From: CAWKEY01 sp963696315
GTDB lineage: Bacteria > Pseudomonadota > Gammaproteobacteria > Methylococcales > Methylomonadaceae
DNA length: 64,000 bases
Assembly: GCA_963696315.1 (NCBI GenBank)
Contig: CAVOJU010000042.1
Location: 1-64,000, forward strand
Direction of reading: 5' to 3'
Shown: one piece after another, positions 34,720-44,300 of the stretch
Layout of the letters: every line of letters starts with the position of its first letter
How positions within the stretch are numbered: the stretch's first letter is position 1
Translations under genes and position numbers: made by a program
The notes under the pieces: generated by a model
Database searches by the model: none
The model's input: only the letters and a program-made list of their open reading frames with translations
What the model was told of the DNA's origin: nothing

Positions 34720-35817
34720 CTAGTTGATCGACAGCATATTATCCAGCGCTTTTTTGGCAAGTCTGGCTTCTTCGCTAGGCACAGAAATTTGATTGACCAC
34801 ATGGCCCGCAGCCAGATTTTCCAATACCCAGGCCAAATGCTGCGGGTCGGTTCTGAACATGGTGGAGCACATACACAGCGTAGGCGCCATGAAATGCACG
34901 TTTTTACCCTGCGCCTTGCATTCTTCGTGCAGGCGATTGACCAGGTTTAATTCGGTCGCCACCAGCCAGCGGGTATTCGGCTCGGCCTCGCGCACGGTTT
35001 TTAAAATGTATTCGGTGGAACCGACGTAATCGGATTTCTGGCAGACTTCGAAACAGGCTTCCGGATGTGAAATGATCTTGGTTTCGGGATAGCGCTCAAG
35101 AAAATTATCGATATGCTCAGGCTTGAATACCTGATGCACAGAACAATAGCCTTTCCAGAGAATTATTCTGGCGTTGCGGATTTGTTCTTCCGTCAAGCCG
35201 CCCATGGCTTGAGTGAAATCCCAGGTAACCATCTGCTCCAAGGGAATGCCCATGGTGTAACCGGTATTCCGACCCAAATGCTGGTCAGGGAAAAACAGCA
35301 CCTTGTCCCGTTTGGCAAAACTCCATTCCAGAATTTTCCGGGCATTGGAGGAGGTGCAAACGATGCCGTCATGCTGTCCGCAAAAGGCTTTCAGATCGGC
35401 GGCCGAATTGATGTAGGTAACCGGCGTCACTTCTGATTCTACATCAATGACCTGCGCCAGTTCATTCCAGCATTGCTGAACCTTGAGCAGATTGGCCATA
35501 TCGGCCATGGAACAGCCGGCCGCCATATCCGGCAAAATCGCAATCTGCTCGGGTCTGGACAGAATATCGGCCACTTCCGCCATAAAATGCACGCCGCAAA
35601 AAATGATGTATTCAGCCTCGGACCGGGCGGCATCTCTGGACAGCTTTAATGAATCCCCTGTGAAATCGGCGTGTTTAAAGACTTCATCCCGCTGATAGTG
35701 ATGACCCAGGATGACACAACGGCGACCGAGCTTAGCTTTGGCGGCAATAATGCGGGCATCGCATTCGGCATCGTCAAGCAGGGCGTAATCTTGAATTGGA
35801 AATGGGGTATTGGTCAT
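34720..35817 (-). CDS. nadA: Quinolinate synthase NadA
   Basis: A 365-residue [4Fe-4S] enzyme that condenses iminoaspartate with dihydroxyacetone phosphate to quinolinate in NAD synthesis. Visible marks are GHHYQRDEVF, the first-domain cysteine in GCSMADM, IVCTSSNA, HPEACFEVC and the C-terminal CMCSTMFRTDPQ block. It stands alone, with no nadB or nadC nearby. The length fits the longer proteobacterial NadA form. The stop falls close to the right side of the IS1634 element, which marks the end of the accessory island. Confidence 0.95.
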   Translation of the reverse strand: MTNTPFPIQDYALLDDAECDARIIAAKAKLGRRCVILGHHYQRDEVFKHADFTGDSLKLSRDAARSEAEYIIFCGVHFMAEVADILSRPEQIAILPDMAAGCSMADMANLLKVQQCWNELAQVIDVESEVTPVTYINSAADLKAFCGQHDGIVCTSSNARKILEWSFAKRDKVLFFPDQHLGRNTGYTMGIPLEQMVTWDFTQAMGGLTEEQIRNARIILWKGYCSVHQVFKPEHIDNFLERYPETKIISHPEACFEVCQKSDYVGSTEYILKTVREAEPNTRWLVATELNLVNRLHEECKAQGKNVHFMAPTLCMCSTMFRTDPQHLAWVLENLAAGHVVNQISVPSEEARLAKKALDNMLSIN

Positions 35818-35860
35818 AAAGGATACTCATCTAAGGAGAATATTTTGGGAGCGATTTTGT

Positions 35861-35936
35861 TTCCACGAAGACACGAAGAGCACGAAGGGCAACGAAGGGA
35901 TAAGAACTTCGAATACTTCGTGTCCTTCGTAGTGAA
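35861..35936. repeat. Intergenic CACGAAG repeat with inverted halves
   Basis: CCACGAAGACACGAAGAGCA on the left and ACTTCGTGTCCTTCGTAG on the right form imperfect arms, with the CGAAG core repeated several times. It lies between nadA and aspS on the minus strand and resembles dispersed extragenic repeats. Confidence 0.6.
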
Positions 35937-35953
35937 TAATACAAAAATTAATC

Positions 35954-37742
35954 CTACTTAGCTTTTTCTTTTCCTGCGGGCTTAATCAGGCGGATACCCA
36001 GTTCCTTCAACTGCTCGTCGGTGACGACCGCCGGAGCGCTGACCAATGGGCAGGCGGCTGATTGGGTTTTCGGGAAGGCGATCACGTCACGAATCGACGT
36101 TGATCCGGTCATCAGCATCACCAGGCGATCTAGGCCAAACGCCAGGCCGCCGTGCGGAGGCGCGCCGTATTTCAAGGCATCCAGCAAAAAGCCGAATTTC
36201 TCTCTGGCTTCGTCTTCGCCGATACCTAAAATTTCAAATACGGTCTGCTGCATGGCGGTACGGTTGATACGGATTGAACCGCCGCCGACTTCGGTGCCGT
36301 TCAATACCAAATCGTAAGCGCGTGACAAAGCCGAACCCGGATTTTTAACCAGCTCCTCAACCGAGCAACTGGGCGCAGTGAACGGGTGATGAATAGCATT
36401 CCAACGCTGACTTTTCTCGTCCCAGTCAAACATCGGGAAGTCAACCACCCAGAGCGGTTTCCAGTCGCCTTGCAGCAAGTTCAGATCATGTCCCAGTTTG
36501 ACGCGCAAGGCGCCCATCGCTTCATTGACGATGCTGGCTTTATCCGCGCCGAAGAAAATCAAATCGCCGTTTTGTGCGCCGGTTTTGGCCAGCACACTGT
36601 CCCATACCTCGGCAGGAGCGAATTTGACGATAGGTGATTGTAAGCCGTCGACACCGGCGGACAGGTCGTTGACCTTGATATAAGCCAGACCTCTGGCGCC
36701 GTAAATGCTGACATACTTGGTTAACGCATCGATGTCTTTGCGGCTTAAATCGCCCGCGTCAGGAACGCGCATCGCGACAACGCGGCCGTTCGGGATCATT
36801 GGCGGGCGCGGAGAAAACCTTGAAATCGACGTCTTTCATGTCCTCGGCAATATCGACCAATTCCAGCGGAATGCGCAAATCGGGACGATCGACACCGAAA
36901 CGCGATACAGCTTCCTGATGCGTCATGCGCGGAAATTTGGCGCCCAAGTTCACACCGATCACCTTGGCGAACAACTGACGGATCATTTCCTCCATGATGT
37001 GCATGATTTCATTTTCATCCATGAACGAGGTTTCGATATCCAGCTGGGTAAATTCAGGCTGACGGTCGGCGCGTAAATCCTCATCGCGGAAACAACGTAC
37101 GACTTGATAATAGCGGTCCATACCCGCCACCATCAACATTTGTTTATACAGCTGCGGCGATTGCGGCAGGGCAAAAAAGGCGTTTTCATGAGTACGGCTG
37201 GGCACGATATAATCGCGCGCGCCTTCAGGGGTTGCTTTGGTCAAATACGGCGTTTCAATCTCAAAAAACTCATGGTCATCGAGAAAATTTCTTAACACCC
37301 GCGTGACATCGCGGCGTACCTTCATCTTTTCCTGCATTTCGGAACGGCGCAAGTCGATATAGCGATAGCGCAAACGCAGCTCTTCGTTGACTTCTATCTC
37401 GCTTTCGACAGGGAACGGCGGGGTTTCCGATTCATTCAGCACTTCGATGTTGCTGACCAGAACTTCAATTTCGCCGGTTTGCATATTGGCATTAACAGTA
37501 CCCGCAGGCCGATCGCGCACCACGCCTTTGACCTTCAACACATATTCACTGCGCACGCTTTCGGCCGTAGCGAACGTTTCAGGGGAATCGGGATCGAATA
37601 CCACCTGCACCAAGCCCGCACGGTCTCTTAAATCAATAAAAATGACTCCACCATGATCCCGGCGGCGATGAACCCAGCCGCATAATTCGACTGTTTGGGC
37701 CGTGTGTTGTTTGTTCAATTCTCCGCACTTGTGGGTACGCAT
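35954..37742 (-). CDS. aspS: Aspartyl-tRNA synthetase (frameshift near 36791)
   Basis: The class II enzyme that charges tRNA-Asp. The N-terminal OB fold (MRTHKCGELNKQHTAQTVEL, then GWVHRRRDHGG) and motif 2 (YQVVRCFRDEDLRADRQPEFTQ, in two parts) are in one frame. The insertion domain and motif 3 (GGLAFGLDRLVMLM) are in another. A single extra base near 36791 (gatccc[g]aacggc on the coding strand) rejoins them at NDPNGRVVAMRVP. The combined length of about 595 residues is normal. This gene is essential, so the break must be a sequence error or be suppressed. Upstream of it, divergent small genes; downstream, nadA. Confidence 0.93.
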
Positions 37743-37813
37743 AGATGTGGTCTCTGTTTATCCAAAAAATTGTCGATATTACGTGCTTAAACCGGCTTAT
37801 GCAAGCCAGCGCG

Positions 37814-38086
37814 CTAATGGCTGCAGCCTCCGCCGCCACAGGAATGGCCTGGCTTGGCAGCCGGCGCCGGAGCGCTGCTCTCGCCGGCTATATTTTTCTT
37901 TGCTCCGCTCTTAAAGTCAGTCTCATACCAGCCACCGCCTTTGAGTCTGAAGCCGGCAGCGGAAATTTTTTTCATTAATTCTGGCCGGCTACAGGCAGGG
38001 CACTGAATCAAAGGTTCGGCACCCAGTTTCTGTAAAGCTTCATGCTCATGGCCGCATGATTGGCATTGATATTCGTAAATTGGCAT
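37814..38086 (-). CDS. FmdB-family zinc-ribbon protein
   Basis: A 90-residue protein. The N-terminal zinc ribbon has two CxxC pairs (CQSCGHEH and CPACSRPE), followed by GGGWYETDFKSG and a glycine/cysteine-rich tail, GHSCGGGGCSH. The FmdB family is often found next to aspS; a role in regulation has been proposed but not shown. It lies 71 nt upstream of aspS in the same direction, so the two are probably one transcript. Confidence 0.9.
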   Translation of the reverse strand: MPIYEYQCQSCGHEHEALQKLGAEPLIQCPACSRPELMKKISAAGFRLKGGGWYETDFKSGAKKNIAGESSAPAPAAKPGHSCGGGGCSH

Positions 38087-38190
38087 TAACTACTCCCGCT
38101 AAAAAAATATGGTTTAAGATAGGGTCTGCATTGAGCATTTCAAGACCCTTACTATAAAATAAGATTATTTTACAAAACCTCTTCATTATA

Positions 38191-39223
38191 ATGAAAGAAC
38201 TGACTATAACACGACCCGATGACTGGCACGCACATGTCCGAACCGGCGCCATCTTAAAAACGGTGATCGCCCATACCGCCAGACAATTCGCCCGCGCCAT
38301 CATCATGCCCAATCTCAAGCCGCCGGTGACTACCGTGGCGCAAGCCTTAAGCTATCGGGAGGAAATTCTTCAGGCTGTGCCTGCAGGCTTAAATTTCACG
38401 CCGTTGATGACACTTTACCTGACCGGCTCGACGAGCGCCGATGAAATCAGAAAAGCCGCTGAATCAACCCACGTTCACGCCTTCAAGCTTTATCCGGCCG
38501 GCGCCACCACCAATTCGGATGCGGGCGTGGCCGATATTAAAGCCGTCTATCCGCTGTTCGAGGCCATGGAAAAATACGCCATGCCTTTGCTCATTCATGG
38601 CGAAGTGACCGATGAAAACTGCGACATTTTTGACCGGGAGCGGGTATTTATCGATACGGCTCTAAGCGCAATCGTGCAGAATTTTCCGGCTTTACGCGTG
38701 GTAGTCGAGCATGTAACCACTGCTGAAGCAGTGCAGTTTGTGCAATCCACCGGCGTCAATATTGCCGCGACCATTACGCCGCAGCATCTGCTGTATAACC
38801 GCAATGCCCTGCTGGCAGGCGGTATTCGGCCGCACCATTACTGCCTGCCGATTCTCAAACGTGAACAGCCACCGGCAAGCATTGGTCAAAGCCGCCACCA
38901 GCGGCAACCCTAAATTCTTTCTCGGCACCGACAGCGCGCCGCATCTGACCGCATTAAAAGAAGCCGCCTGCGGTTGTGCCGGCTGTTACAGCGCCCATGC
39001 CGCCCTGGAACTCTATGCCGAAGTTTTTGAAAACGCAGGTAAATTGGACAAGCTGGAAGGTTTTGCCAGTTTTTTCGGCCCGGATTTTTACCATTTGCCC
39101 AGAAACACAGACACAGTAACGCTGGCCAAAATGGCCTGGCAAGTACCAGCAGCTTATGGAGAAAATGGCCTATCGATCACGCCACTGAGAGCCAATGAAG
39201 AACTTGCCTGGAAATTACAATAA
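38191..39223 (+). CDS. pyrC: Dihydroorotase PyrC (frameshift near 38870)
   Basis: The class II homodimeric dihydroorotase of pyrimidine synthesis. Metal ligands are visible: HxH in DDWHAHVRTG, the carboxylated lysine in HAFKLYPAGAT, H in LLIHGEV and VVEHVTT, and D in LGTDSAPH. One extra C in gaacagc(c)accgg near 38870 breaks the frame; without it REQHRQALVKAAT continues to the usual C-terminus. The repaired length of about 343 residues is normal. Convergent to mlaA, with a strong hairpin between. Confidence 0.93.
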
Positions 39224-39230
39224 GGCCACA

Positions 39231-39265
39231 CAAGAAGAACAGGCGGCTAAGGCCTGTTCTTCTTG
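39231..39265. terminator. Perfect 14-bp hairpin between pyrC and mlaA
   Basis: CAAGAAGAACAGGC, a 7-nt loop, then GCCTGTTCTTCTTG. It sits between convergent genes, so it can act in both directions. The T-rich right arm (TTCTTCTT) replaces a separate T-run. Confidence 0.75.
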
Positions 39266-39280
39266 CCTCAGCACATACGC

Positions 39281-40075
39281 TTAGTAGGGACTGATGGGGC
39301 CTAAATGATCCTTTTCAAATTCTTCATCAATTTCAAACCCGTCTTCTTCCTCAGGCACATTGCCGTCATAAATCAGATATTTGCGCTGTTGAATATAAGC
39401 ACTTTTCAGGAATGCATAACGATCAATCGCCGCTTCGGTAGCAATTTTTTCAGTGCTCAGATTGTCTGCCCTCAAGTCTATTGCGTTTACAGCGAATGCC
39501 CCCCCACTAATGGCTGAGCCCACTCCATTACCAATGCCTGGAAAAACACCAAAACCGACATAGGTGATTGGATTCATCGCCGCATCACCCACCAAGCCAG
39601 TCACCCCTCTGGGACTGCTGGGTCCAAAAAACGGCAGTACCAGATAGGGACCCATCGGCACGCCCCACACGCCCAGGGTTTGATCAAAATCTTCTCTATG
39701 CTTGGGCAATTCAATCATCCCGGCAACATCGATAAAGCCGCCCACGCCGGCAACGGTATTGACAATAAAGCGGGCGCCATCCTGACCACCTTGGACAAAT
39801 TTACATTGCAACAGGTCATTGATAGTGACGCCAATATCACCAATGTTGCTAAAAAAATTGGTCACGCCCTGATCCGCAAATTCCGGCATGATCCATTGAT
39901 AGCCTTGGGCTAAAGGCTTCATCGCATATTTGTCGAGATTGTCGTTAAATGTCTGTACCCCTCGATTCCATCCTTCCAGTGGATCCCCGCTGTTTGTTCC
40001 AGTCGTTGCACATCCTGAAACCAGCCCGAGTAAGGCAAAACCAGCAAGTTGGGTTATTATTTTTTTGTTTTTCAT
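39281..40075 (-). CDS. mlaA: MlaA (VacJ) outer-membrane lipoprotein
   Basis: 264 residues starting at 40075, where gaaGAGGGataaaATG gives an excellent ribosome-binding site; an ATG nine codons upstream lacks one. A lipoprotein signal ends at LLGLVSGCATTG (lipobox VSGC). The mature domain has NRGVQTFNDNLDKYAMKPLAQ (split blocks), DFDQTLGVWGV and GPYLVLPFFGPSSPR, all typical of MlaA. It extracts phospholipids from the outer leaflet and passes them to MlaC. Other mla genes are not in the window. The acidic tail EEEDGFEIDEEFEKDH is longer than in E. coli. Confidence 0.92.
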   Translation of the reverse strand: MKNKKIITQLAGFALLGLVSGCATTGTNSGDPLEGWNRGVQTFNDNLDKYAMKPLAQGYQWIMPEFADQGVTNFFSNIGDIGVTINDLLQCKFVQGGQDGARFIVNTVAGVGGFIDVAGMIELPKHREDFDQTLGVWGVPMGPYLVLPFFGPSSPRGVTGLVGDAAMNPITYVGFGVFPGIGNGVGSAISGGAFAVNAIDLRADNLSTEKIATEAAIDRYAFLKSAYIQQRKYLIYDGNVPEEEDGFEIDEEFEKDHLGPISPY

Positions 40076-40210
40076 TTTATCCCTCTTCGGATTGTCATTC
40101 ATTTATTCTGGATTCATTTTCGCGTAACATAGCATAAACAAGCTCGCCCATCGAGCGAGCTGCACTCATTTTTTCAATTTTTGAACCCATCTGAATACAT
40201 TTCATAATTA

Positions 40211-40834
40211 ATGACCACGCCTGCTATTCCTCTGAACAAAAGATTTAGGGGCTACCTTCCTGTTATTGTCGACATTGAAACTGCCGGCTTTAATCCAAAA
40301 AAGAATGCTTTGCTGGAAATAGCCGCAGTGATCGTCGAGCTAAACAGCAACGCCGATCTGGAAATCACAGAACGCTATTGCACACACGTTATTCCCTTTA
40401 AAAACGCCGAGCTGGACGAGGCAGCGCTGAAATTCAACGGCATCGATCCACATCATCCTTTTCGCATGGCGATTGATGAAAAAGAGGCACTGGATATGCT
40501 GTTTACTCCGATTAAACATGCGGTAAAACGCAATAACTGCACACGGGCCATCCTGGTGGGTCACAACCCGGCTTTCGACATTAATTTTTTAAATGCGGCT
40601 ATTCAGCGCACACAAATAAAAAGAAGCCCTTTCCACCCGTTCAGTACCTTTGACACTGCCACTTTGGGCGGCTTGGCCTATCAACAAACCGTGCTGGCCA
40701 AAATCGCGCAGGCCGCCGGCCTGGAATGGGATAATGAAAAAGCGCACTCGGCGCTGTATGATGCCGAAAAAACGGCTGAATTATTCTGCATGATAGTCAA
40801 CCGCTGGAAACAGCTGGAAACACTGGCAAACTGA
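40211..40834 (+). CDS. rnt: Ribonuclease T
   Basis: A 207-residue DEDDh exonuclease that trims the 3' ends of tRNA and other stable RNAs. The catalytic set is visible: D and E in VIVDIETAGF, D in VGHNPAFDINF, and H...D in KAHSALYDAEKTA. The start MTTPAIPLNKRFRGYLPVIVD matches RNase T rather than DnaQ. It is convergent to grxD; in Pseudomonas and others rnt also lies near a monothiol glutaredoxin gene. Confidence 0.94.
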   Translation: MTTPAIPLNKRFRGYLPVIVDIETAGFNPKKNALLEIAAVIVELNSNADLEITERYCTHVIPFKNAELDEAALKFNGIDPHHPFRMAIDEKEALDMLFTPIKHAVKRNNCTRAILVGHNPAFDINFLNAAIQRTQIKRSPFHPFSTFDTATLGGLAYQQTVLAKIAQAAGLEWDNEKAHSALYDAEKTAELFCMIVNRWKQLETLAN

Positions 40835-40843
40835 AGAGAAAAC

Positions 40844-40872
40844 AGCCTACCCACTTAGCGTGCGGGCAGGCT
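40844..40872. terminator. Hairpin between convergent rnt and grxD
   Basis: AGCCTACCC...GGGCAGGCT, nine pairs with one G-U. No T-run follows on either side, so efficiency is uncertain. Confidence 0.5.
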
Positions 40873-40884
40873 TGGGCATAAGCC

Positions 40885-41214
40885 CTATTGCTCGACGCCA
40901 CCTACCGCTGCCAACATCTTGGCCAACTCGCCCTTGCTGTACAAGTCCGTCACGATGTCACAACCGCCGACTAATTCACCGCCAATATAAAGTTGCGGAT
41001 ACGTCGGCCAGTTTGAATATTCTTTGAGAGCTTCGCGCAATTCAGGATCCTCAAAAATATTGACATACATGTATTTGGCATGGCAGGCATCCAGCATTTG
41101 CACCGTTTTGCCGGAAAATCCGCACTGCGGAAAATCAGGGGTGCCTTTCATGTATAAAACCACCGGATGATTTTCAAGCTGGTCTTTAATTCTTTCTATA
41201 ACATTCATATTCAA
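40885..41214 (-). CDS. grxD: Monothiol glutaredoxin GrxD
   Basis: A 109-residue Grx4-type glutaredoxin with the monothiol active site CGFS (PQCGFSGKTVQML, about residue 31) and the glutathione-binding blocks WPTYPQLYIGGELVGGCD. These proteins carry and transfer [2Fe-2S] clusters with BolA partners rather than reducing disulfides. The ATG at 41214 and a second at 41208 differ by two residues. It stands alone, convergent with rnt. Confidence 0.94.
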   Translation of the reverse strand: MNMNVIERIKDQLENHPVVLYMKGTPDFPQCGFSGKTVQMLDACHAKYMYVNIFEDPELREALKEYSNWPTYPQLYIGGELVGGCDIVTDLYSKGELAKMLAAVGGVEQ

Positions 41215-41376
41215 TCACTCAATAAATAAAACCCATTGATATTATCAACTTTATGACACTAAAAAAAGCTAATCTTGCAAGCCAATGCTTGCCTGATACC
41301 TTATTGAAACCTATAATCGAGCATTTTTTCAACAGGCGGCTGATTGCCGCCGGTATTTACGTTTACAGGCCAATCA

Positions 41377-42561
41377 ATGACCAGCCACATTATGCCAACC
41401 TATGGACGCCTGCCCGTAACCTTTGAACGAGGCGAAGGCGCATGGCTGTGGGATACCAACAATCGACGTTACCTGGATGCCTTATCGGGCATCGCCGTCT
41501 GTAATCTGGGGCATTCGCATCCGGCCGTGCATAAGGCAATTTGCAAACAAAGCCAAACCTTGGTGCACACTTCGAATATTTATGGCATCGCGGCCCAGGA
41601 GCAACTGGCTCATGAGCTGACAAAAAGAAGCGCTATGGATAACGTCTTTTTTTGCAATTCCGGTGCCGAAGCCAACGAGGCTGCCATCAAGCTCGCACGT
41701 AAATATGGCCATGAACTGGGCATAGAAACCCCTGCCATTATTGTCATGGAGAAAAGCTTCCATGGCCGCACCCTGGCCACCCTGAGCGCCACCGGCAATA
41801 CTAAGGTGCAATCCGGCTTTGCGCCGCTGGTTGAAGGCTTTATTCGCGTGCCGTACAACAACATCCATGCCATCAAGCAGGCCATCAAGCAGCATGACAA
41901 TATTGTCGCCATACTGGTCGAGCCCATACAGGGTGAAGGCGGCATCAATATCCCGGCCGATGATTATCTTGGCGAGATTCGCAATCTCTGCGACCATTAT
42001 CAACTGTTGATGATGCTCGATGAAATTCAGACCGGTATAGGCCGTACCGGAAAATTTCTTGCCTATCAGCACAGCAATATCATTCCTGATGTCTGTACGC
42101 TGGCCAAAGCACTGGGTAACGGCGTACCTATCGGCGCCTGCCTTGCCCGCGGCAAAGCCGCACAGTTACTGACCGCCGGCATGCACGGCTCCACCTTTGG
42201 CGGCAATCCTTTAGCCTGCAGCGCGGCCTTAGCGGTACTGGCAACACTGGATCAGGAACACCTGATTGATCAGGCCGAACATAAAGGCAATGCCATTTGT
42301 TCCGGCTTCACTAAATACCTGCAAGACAATCCGCATGTCGTCGACATCCGCCACAAAGGCCTGATGATAGGCATCGAACTCGACTTCCCTTGCGCAGACC
42401 TGGTTAAAGCGGCACTGGAACAGGGATTGCTGATCAATGTGACCAATGAAAAAACCATCCGTTTACTGCCGCCATTAATCATTGACGAACAACAAATCAA
42501 CGAACTCGTAGCCACCTTATCTAGGCTTATACAAGAGCAAACCGCTGTTATTAAAGACTAA
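41377..42561 (+). CDS. argD: Acetylornithine aminotransferase ArgD
   Basis: A 394-residue class III PLP aminotransferase in arginine synthesis. The start MTSHIMPTYGRLPVTFERGEG is the standard ArgD opening; an earlier in-frame codon at 41344 has no support. PLP contacts are visible: NSGAEANEAAIKLAR, D in LMMLDEIQTGIGRTG and the Schiff-base lysine in TLAKALGNGVPIGA. The argF gene starts 4 nt after the stop, so both are in one operon. It may also serve lysine synthesis as DapC. Confidence 0.94.
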   Translation: MTSHIMPTYGRLPVTFERGEGAWLWDTNNRRYLDALSGIAVCNLGHSHPAVHKAICKQSQTLVHTSNIYGIAAQEQLAHELTKRSAMDNVFFCNSGAEANEAAIKLARKYGHELGIETPAIIVMEKSFHGRTLATLSATGNTKVQSGFAPLVEGFIRVPYNNIHAIKQAIKQHDNIVAILVEPIQGEGGINIPADDYLGEIRNLCDHYQLLMMLDEIQTGIGRTGKFLAYQHSNIIPDVCTLAKALGNGVPIGACLARGKAAQLLTAGMHGSTFGGNPLACSAALAVLATLDQEHLIDQAEHKGNAICSGFTKYLQDNPHVVDIRHKGLMIGIELDFPCADLVKAALEQGLLINVTNEKTIRLLPPLIIDEQQINELVATLSRLIQEQTAVIKD

Positions 42562-42565
42562 TCCT

Positions 42566-43468
42566 ATGAAGCCCAGACATTTCATCAGCCTGCTCGACTT
42601 ATCCAGCGAAGAATTCCGCCATCTGATCAAACGGGCCATGGCCCTTAAAACTAACCGCGACCGTGATTACCAGCCCTTGAAAGGCCAGGTCCTGGCGATG
42701 ATTTTCGAGAAATCCTCGACGCGCACGCGGATTTCCTTTGAAGCCGGCATGTGTCACTTTGGCGGCAACGCCTTATTTTTATCGCCCAGAGACACCCAGC
42801 TCGGCCGCGGCGAGCCTCTGCAAGACAGCGCCAAAGTCATCTCCAGCATGGTCGACTGCATTATGCTCAGAACCAACAGCCACGAAACCGTAACCACCTT
42901 CGCGCAGCACTCCAGTGTGCCCGTCATTAACGGCCTGACCGATTTGCAACACCCTTGCCAATTATTGGCCGACATGCAGACCTATTTTGAACATCGCGGC
43001 GACATTCAAGGCAAAACCGTCACCTGGATTGGCGATGGCAACAATATGTGCCATTCGTATATTGATGCGGCCCGTGTGCTGGACTTCAATTTAAACATTG
43101 CCTGCCCAAGGGCTTACCAGCCTGACGCCGCCATTGCGAAAGCCGCCGGCAAACGCATCCGGTTCTTTGACAGCGCACTGGCAGCCGCTGAAAATTCAGA
43201 CTTGTGTGTGACTGATGTCTGGGCCAGCATGGGCCAGGAAGAGGAGCAGAAACAACGCGAAATTGCCTTTAAAGACTATCAGGTCAATGTGGGCATCATG
43301 AAGGCCGCTCACAGTGATGCCCTGTTTATGCATTGTTTGCCTGCTCACCGGGGCGAGGAAGTCACTGCCGAGGTCATTGACGGCGTTCAAAGTGTTGTCT
43401 TTGATGAAGCCGAAAACCGGCTGCATGCCCAAAAAGCACTTCTGGAATTTCTTCTATGTGCAAAATAG
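42566..43468 (+). CDS. argF: Ornithine carbamoyltransferase ArgF
   Basis: A 300-residue anabolic enzyme that makes citrulline. Carbamoyl-phosphate motif STRTR (FEKSSTRTRISFEAGM), ornithine-side HPCQLLAD, DVWASMGQE and the catalytic-cysteine block HCLPAHRGEEV are all present. It is placed directly behind argD. The argD-argF pair with argA and argG within 13 kb is a partial cluster; argB, argC, argE/J and argH are not seen. Confidence 0.95.
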   Translation: MKPRHFISLLDLSSEEFRHLIKRAMALKTNRDRDYQPLKGQVLAMIFEKSSTRTRISFEAGMCHFGGNALFLSPRDTQLGRGEPLQDSAKVISSMVDCIMLRTNSHETVTTFAQHSSVPVINGLTDLQHPCQLLADMQTYFEHRGDIQGKTVTWIGDGNNMCHSYIDAARVLDFNLNIACPRAYQPDAAIAKAAGKRIRFFDSALAAAENSDLCVTDVWASMGQEEEQKQREIAFKDYQVNVGIMKAAHSDALFMHCLPAHRGEEVTAEVIDGVQSVVFDEAENRLHAQKALLEFLLCAK

Positions 43469-43559
43469 CGTTAAAATTGGGCCTAGCCGCAGTTCCCTAA
43501 CGATTGCGGTTCTACCATCATCCCTGGCAGCCGTCATACGTCCAACAAGAGAGATTCCT

Positions 43560-44213
43560 GTGAAAAAAATACTCATCTGCTTTTTTATCCTAATGACGAC
43601 TTTATCTCTGGCATACGCCGCGGAAACAGTCTACGTAACCAGTAGTAAAGATTTCGAACTCCGCAGCACTGAAAGTGTACGTGGTAAGGTGATAAAAATG
43701 CTCCCCCCTGGGATCCCTTTAACTGTTGTGTCGCAAAACAACAAAACCGGGTTCGCATACGTTCGCCTCGAGAACGGCACGGTAGGCTATATTTTGACCC
43801 GCTATATCACTAAAGAGCCACCGAACAATCTCGATGCAGGCTCATTACGGACAGAAAATACCAGTCTCAAAACTGAATTAGAGGCACTCAAAAAATCGGT
43901 AAGTACAGGCTCGACGCTTGAACAATCCCTGGTCAATGAACGAGACCAATTAAACCGCGAACTCAGCGAACTCAAGCATACCGCAGCCAATGCCATACAA
44001 ATAAAATATCAGCGTGACGAACTGCAAGAACGCGTGATTAATGTCGAGCGGGAACTGGAACAACTCAAACTGGAAAACAGAGCGCTTGGAGACAGCACCA
44101 ATCAGGACTGGTTTTTATACGGCGGCTTGCTGTCGATCATCAGTGTCATTTTAGGCTTTTTCCTGCCCAAATTAAGCTGGCGCCGCCGGAGTAGTGGCTG
44201 GGATTCGTTTTAG
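43560..44213 (+). CDS. SH3-domain membrane protein (TIGR04211/YgiM-like)
   Basis: 217 residues from the GTG at 43560, which follows agagattcct and starts a clear signal peptide (MKKILICFFILMTTLSLAYA). A bacterial SH3 domain (about 22-85, ETVYVTSSKDFELRS) is followed by a coiled coil (about 95-180, rich in LKTELEAL-type heptads). One C-terminal membrane helix follows (LLSIISVILGFFLP) and then a short basic tail. This is the TIGR04211 layout; the function is unknown, with envelope anchoring likely. It is 91 nt after argF. Confidence 0.85.
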   Translation: MKKILICFFILMTTLSLAYAAETVYVTSSKDFELRSTESVRGKVIKMLPPGIPLTVVSQNNKTGFAYVRLENGTVGYILTRYITKEPPNNLDAGSLRTENTSLKTELEALKKSVSTGSTLEQSLVNERDQLNRELSELKHTAANAIQIKYQRDELQERVINVERELEQLKLENRALGDSTNQDWFLYGGLLSIISVILGFFLPKLSWRRRSSGWDSF

Positions 44214-44234
44214 GTACAAGGTACAAGGTACAAG
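44214..44234. repeat. Three tandem copies of GTACAAG
   Basis: Three exact 7-bp units begin right at the stop of the SH3 gene. A CCTTGTAGC follows at about 44258, so a weak hairpin is possible. It lies 66 nt before ilvD. Confidence 0.7.
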
Positions 44235-44300
44235 AAAAAGCATATCCCCCTTTGAACCTTGTAGCTAAACATCATTCATTATTTTCCAGGATCTTCCCAA

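Noticed and set aside
34557..34802. 81-codon minus-strand frame at the nadA 3' end
   Set aside because: It overlaps the nadA C-terminus in another frame and shows no recognisable domain.
35954..37742. aspS as a true pseudogene or two proteins
   Set aside because: The enzyme is essential and everything but one base is intact; no second aspS is visible in the window.
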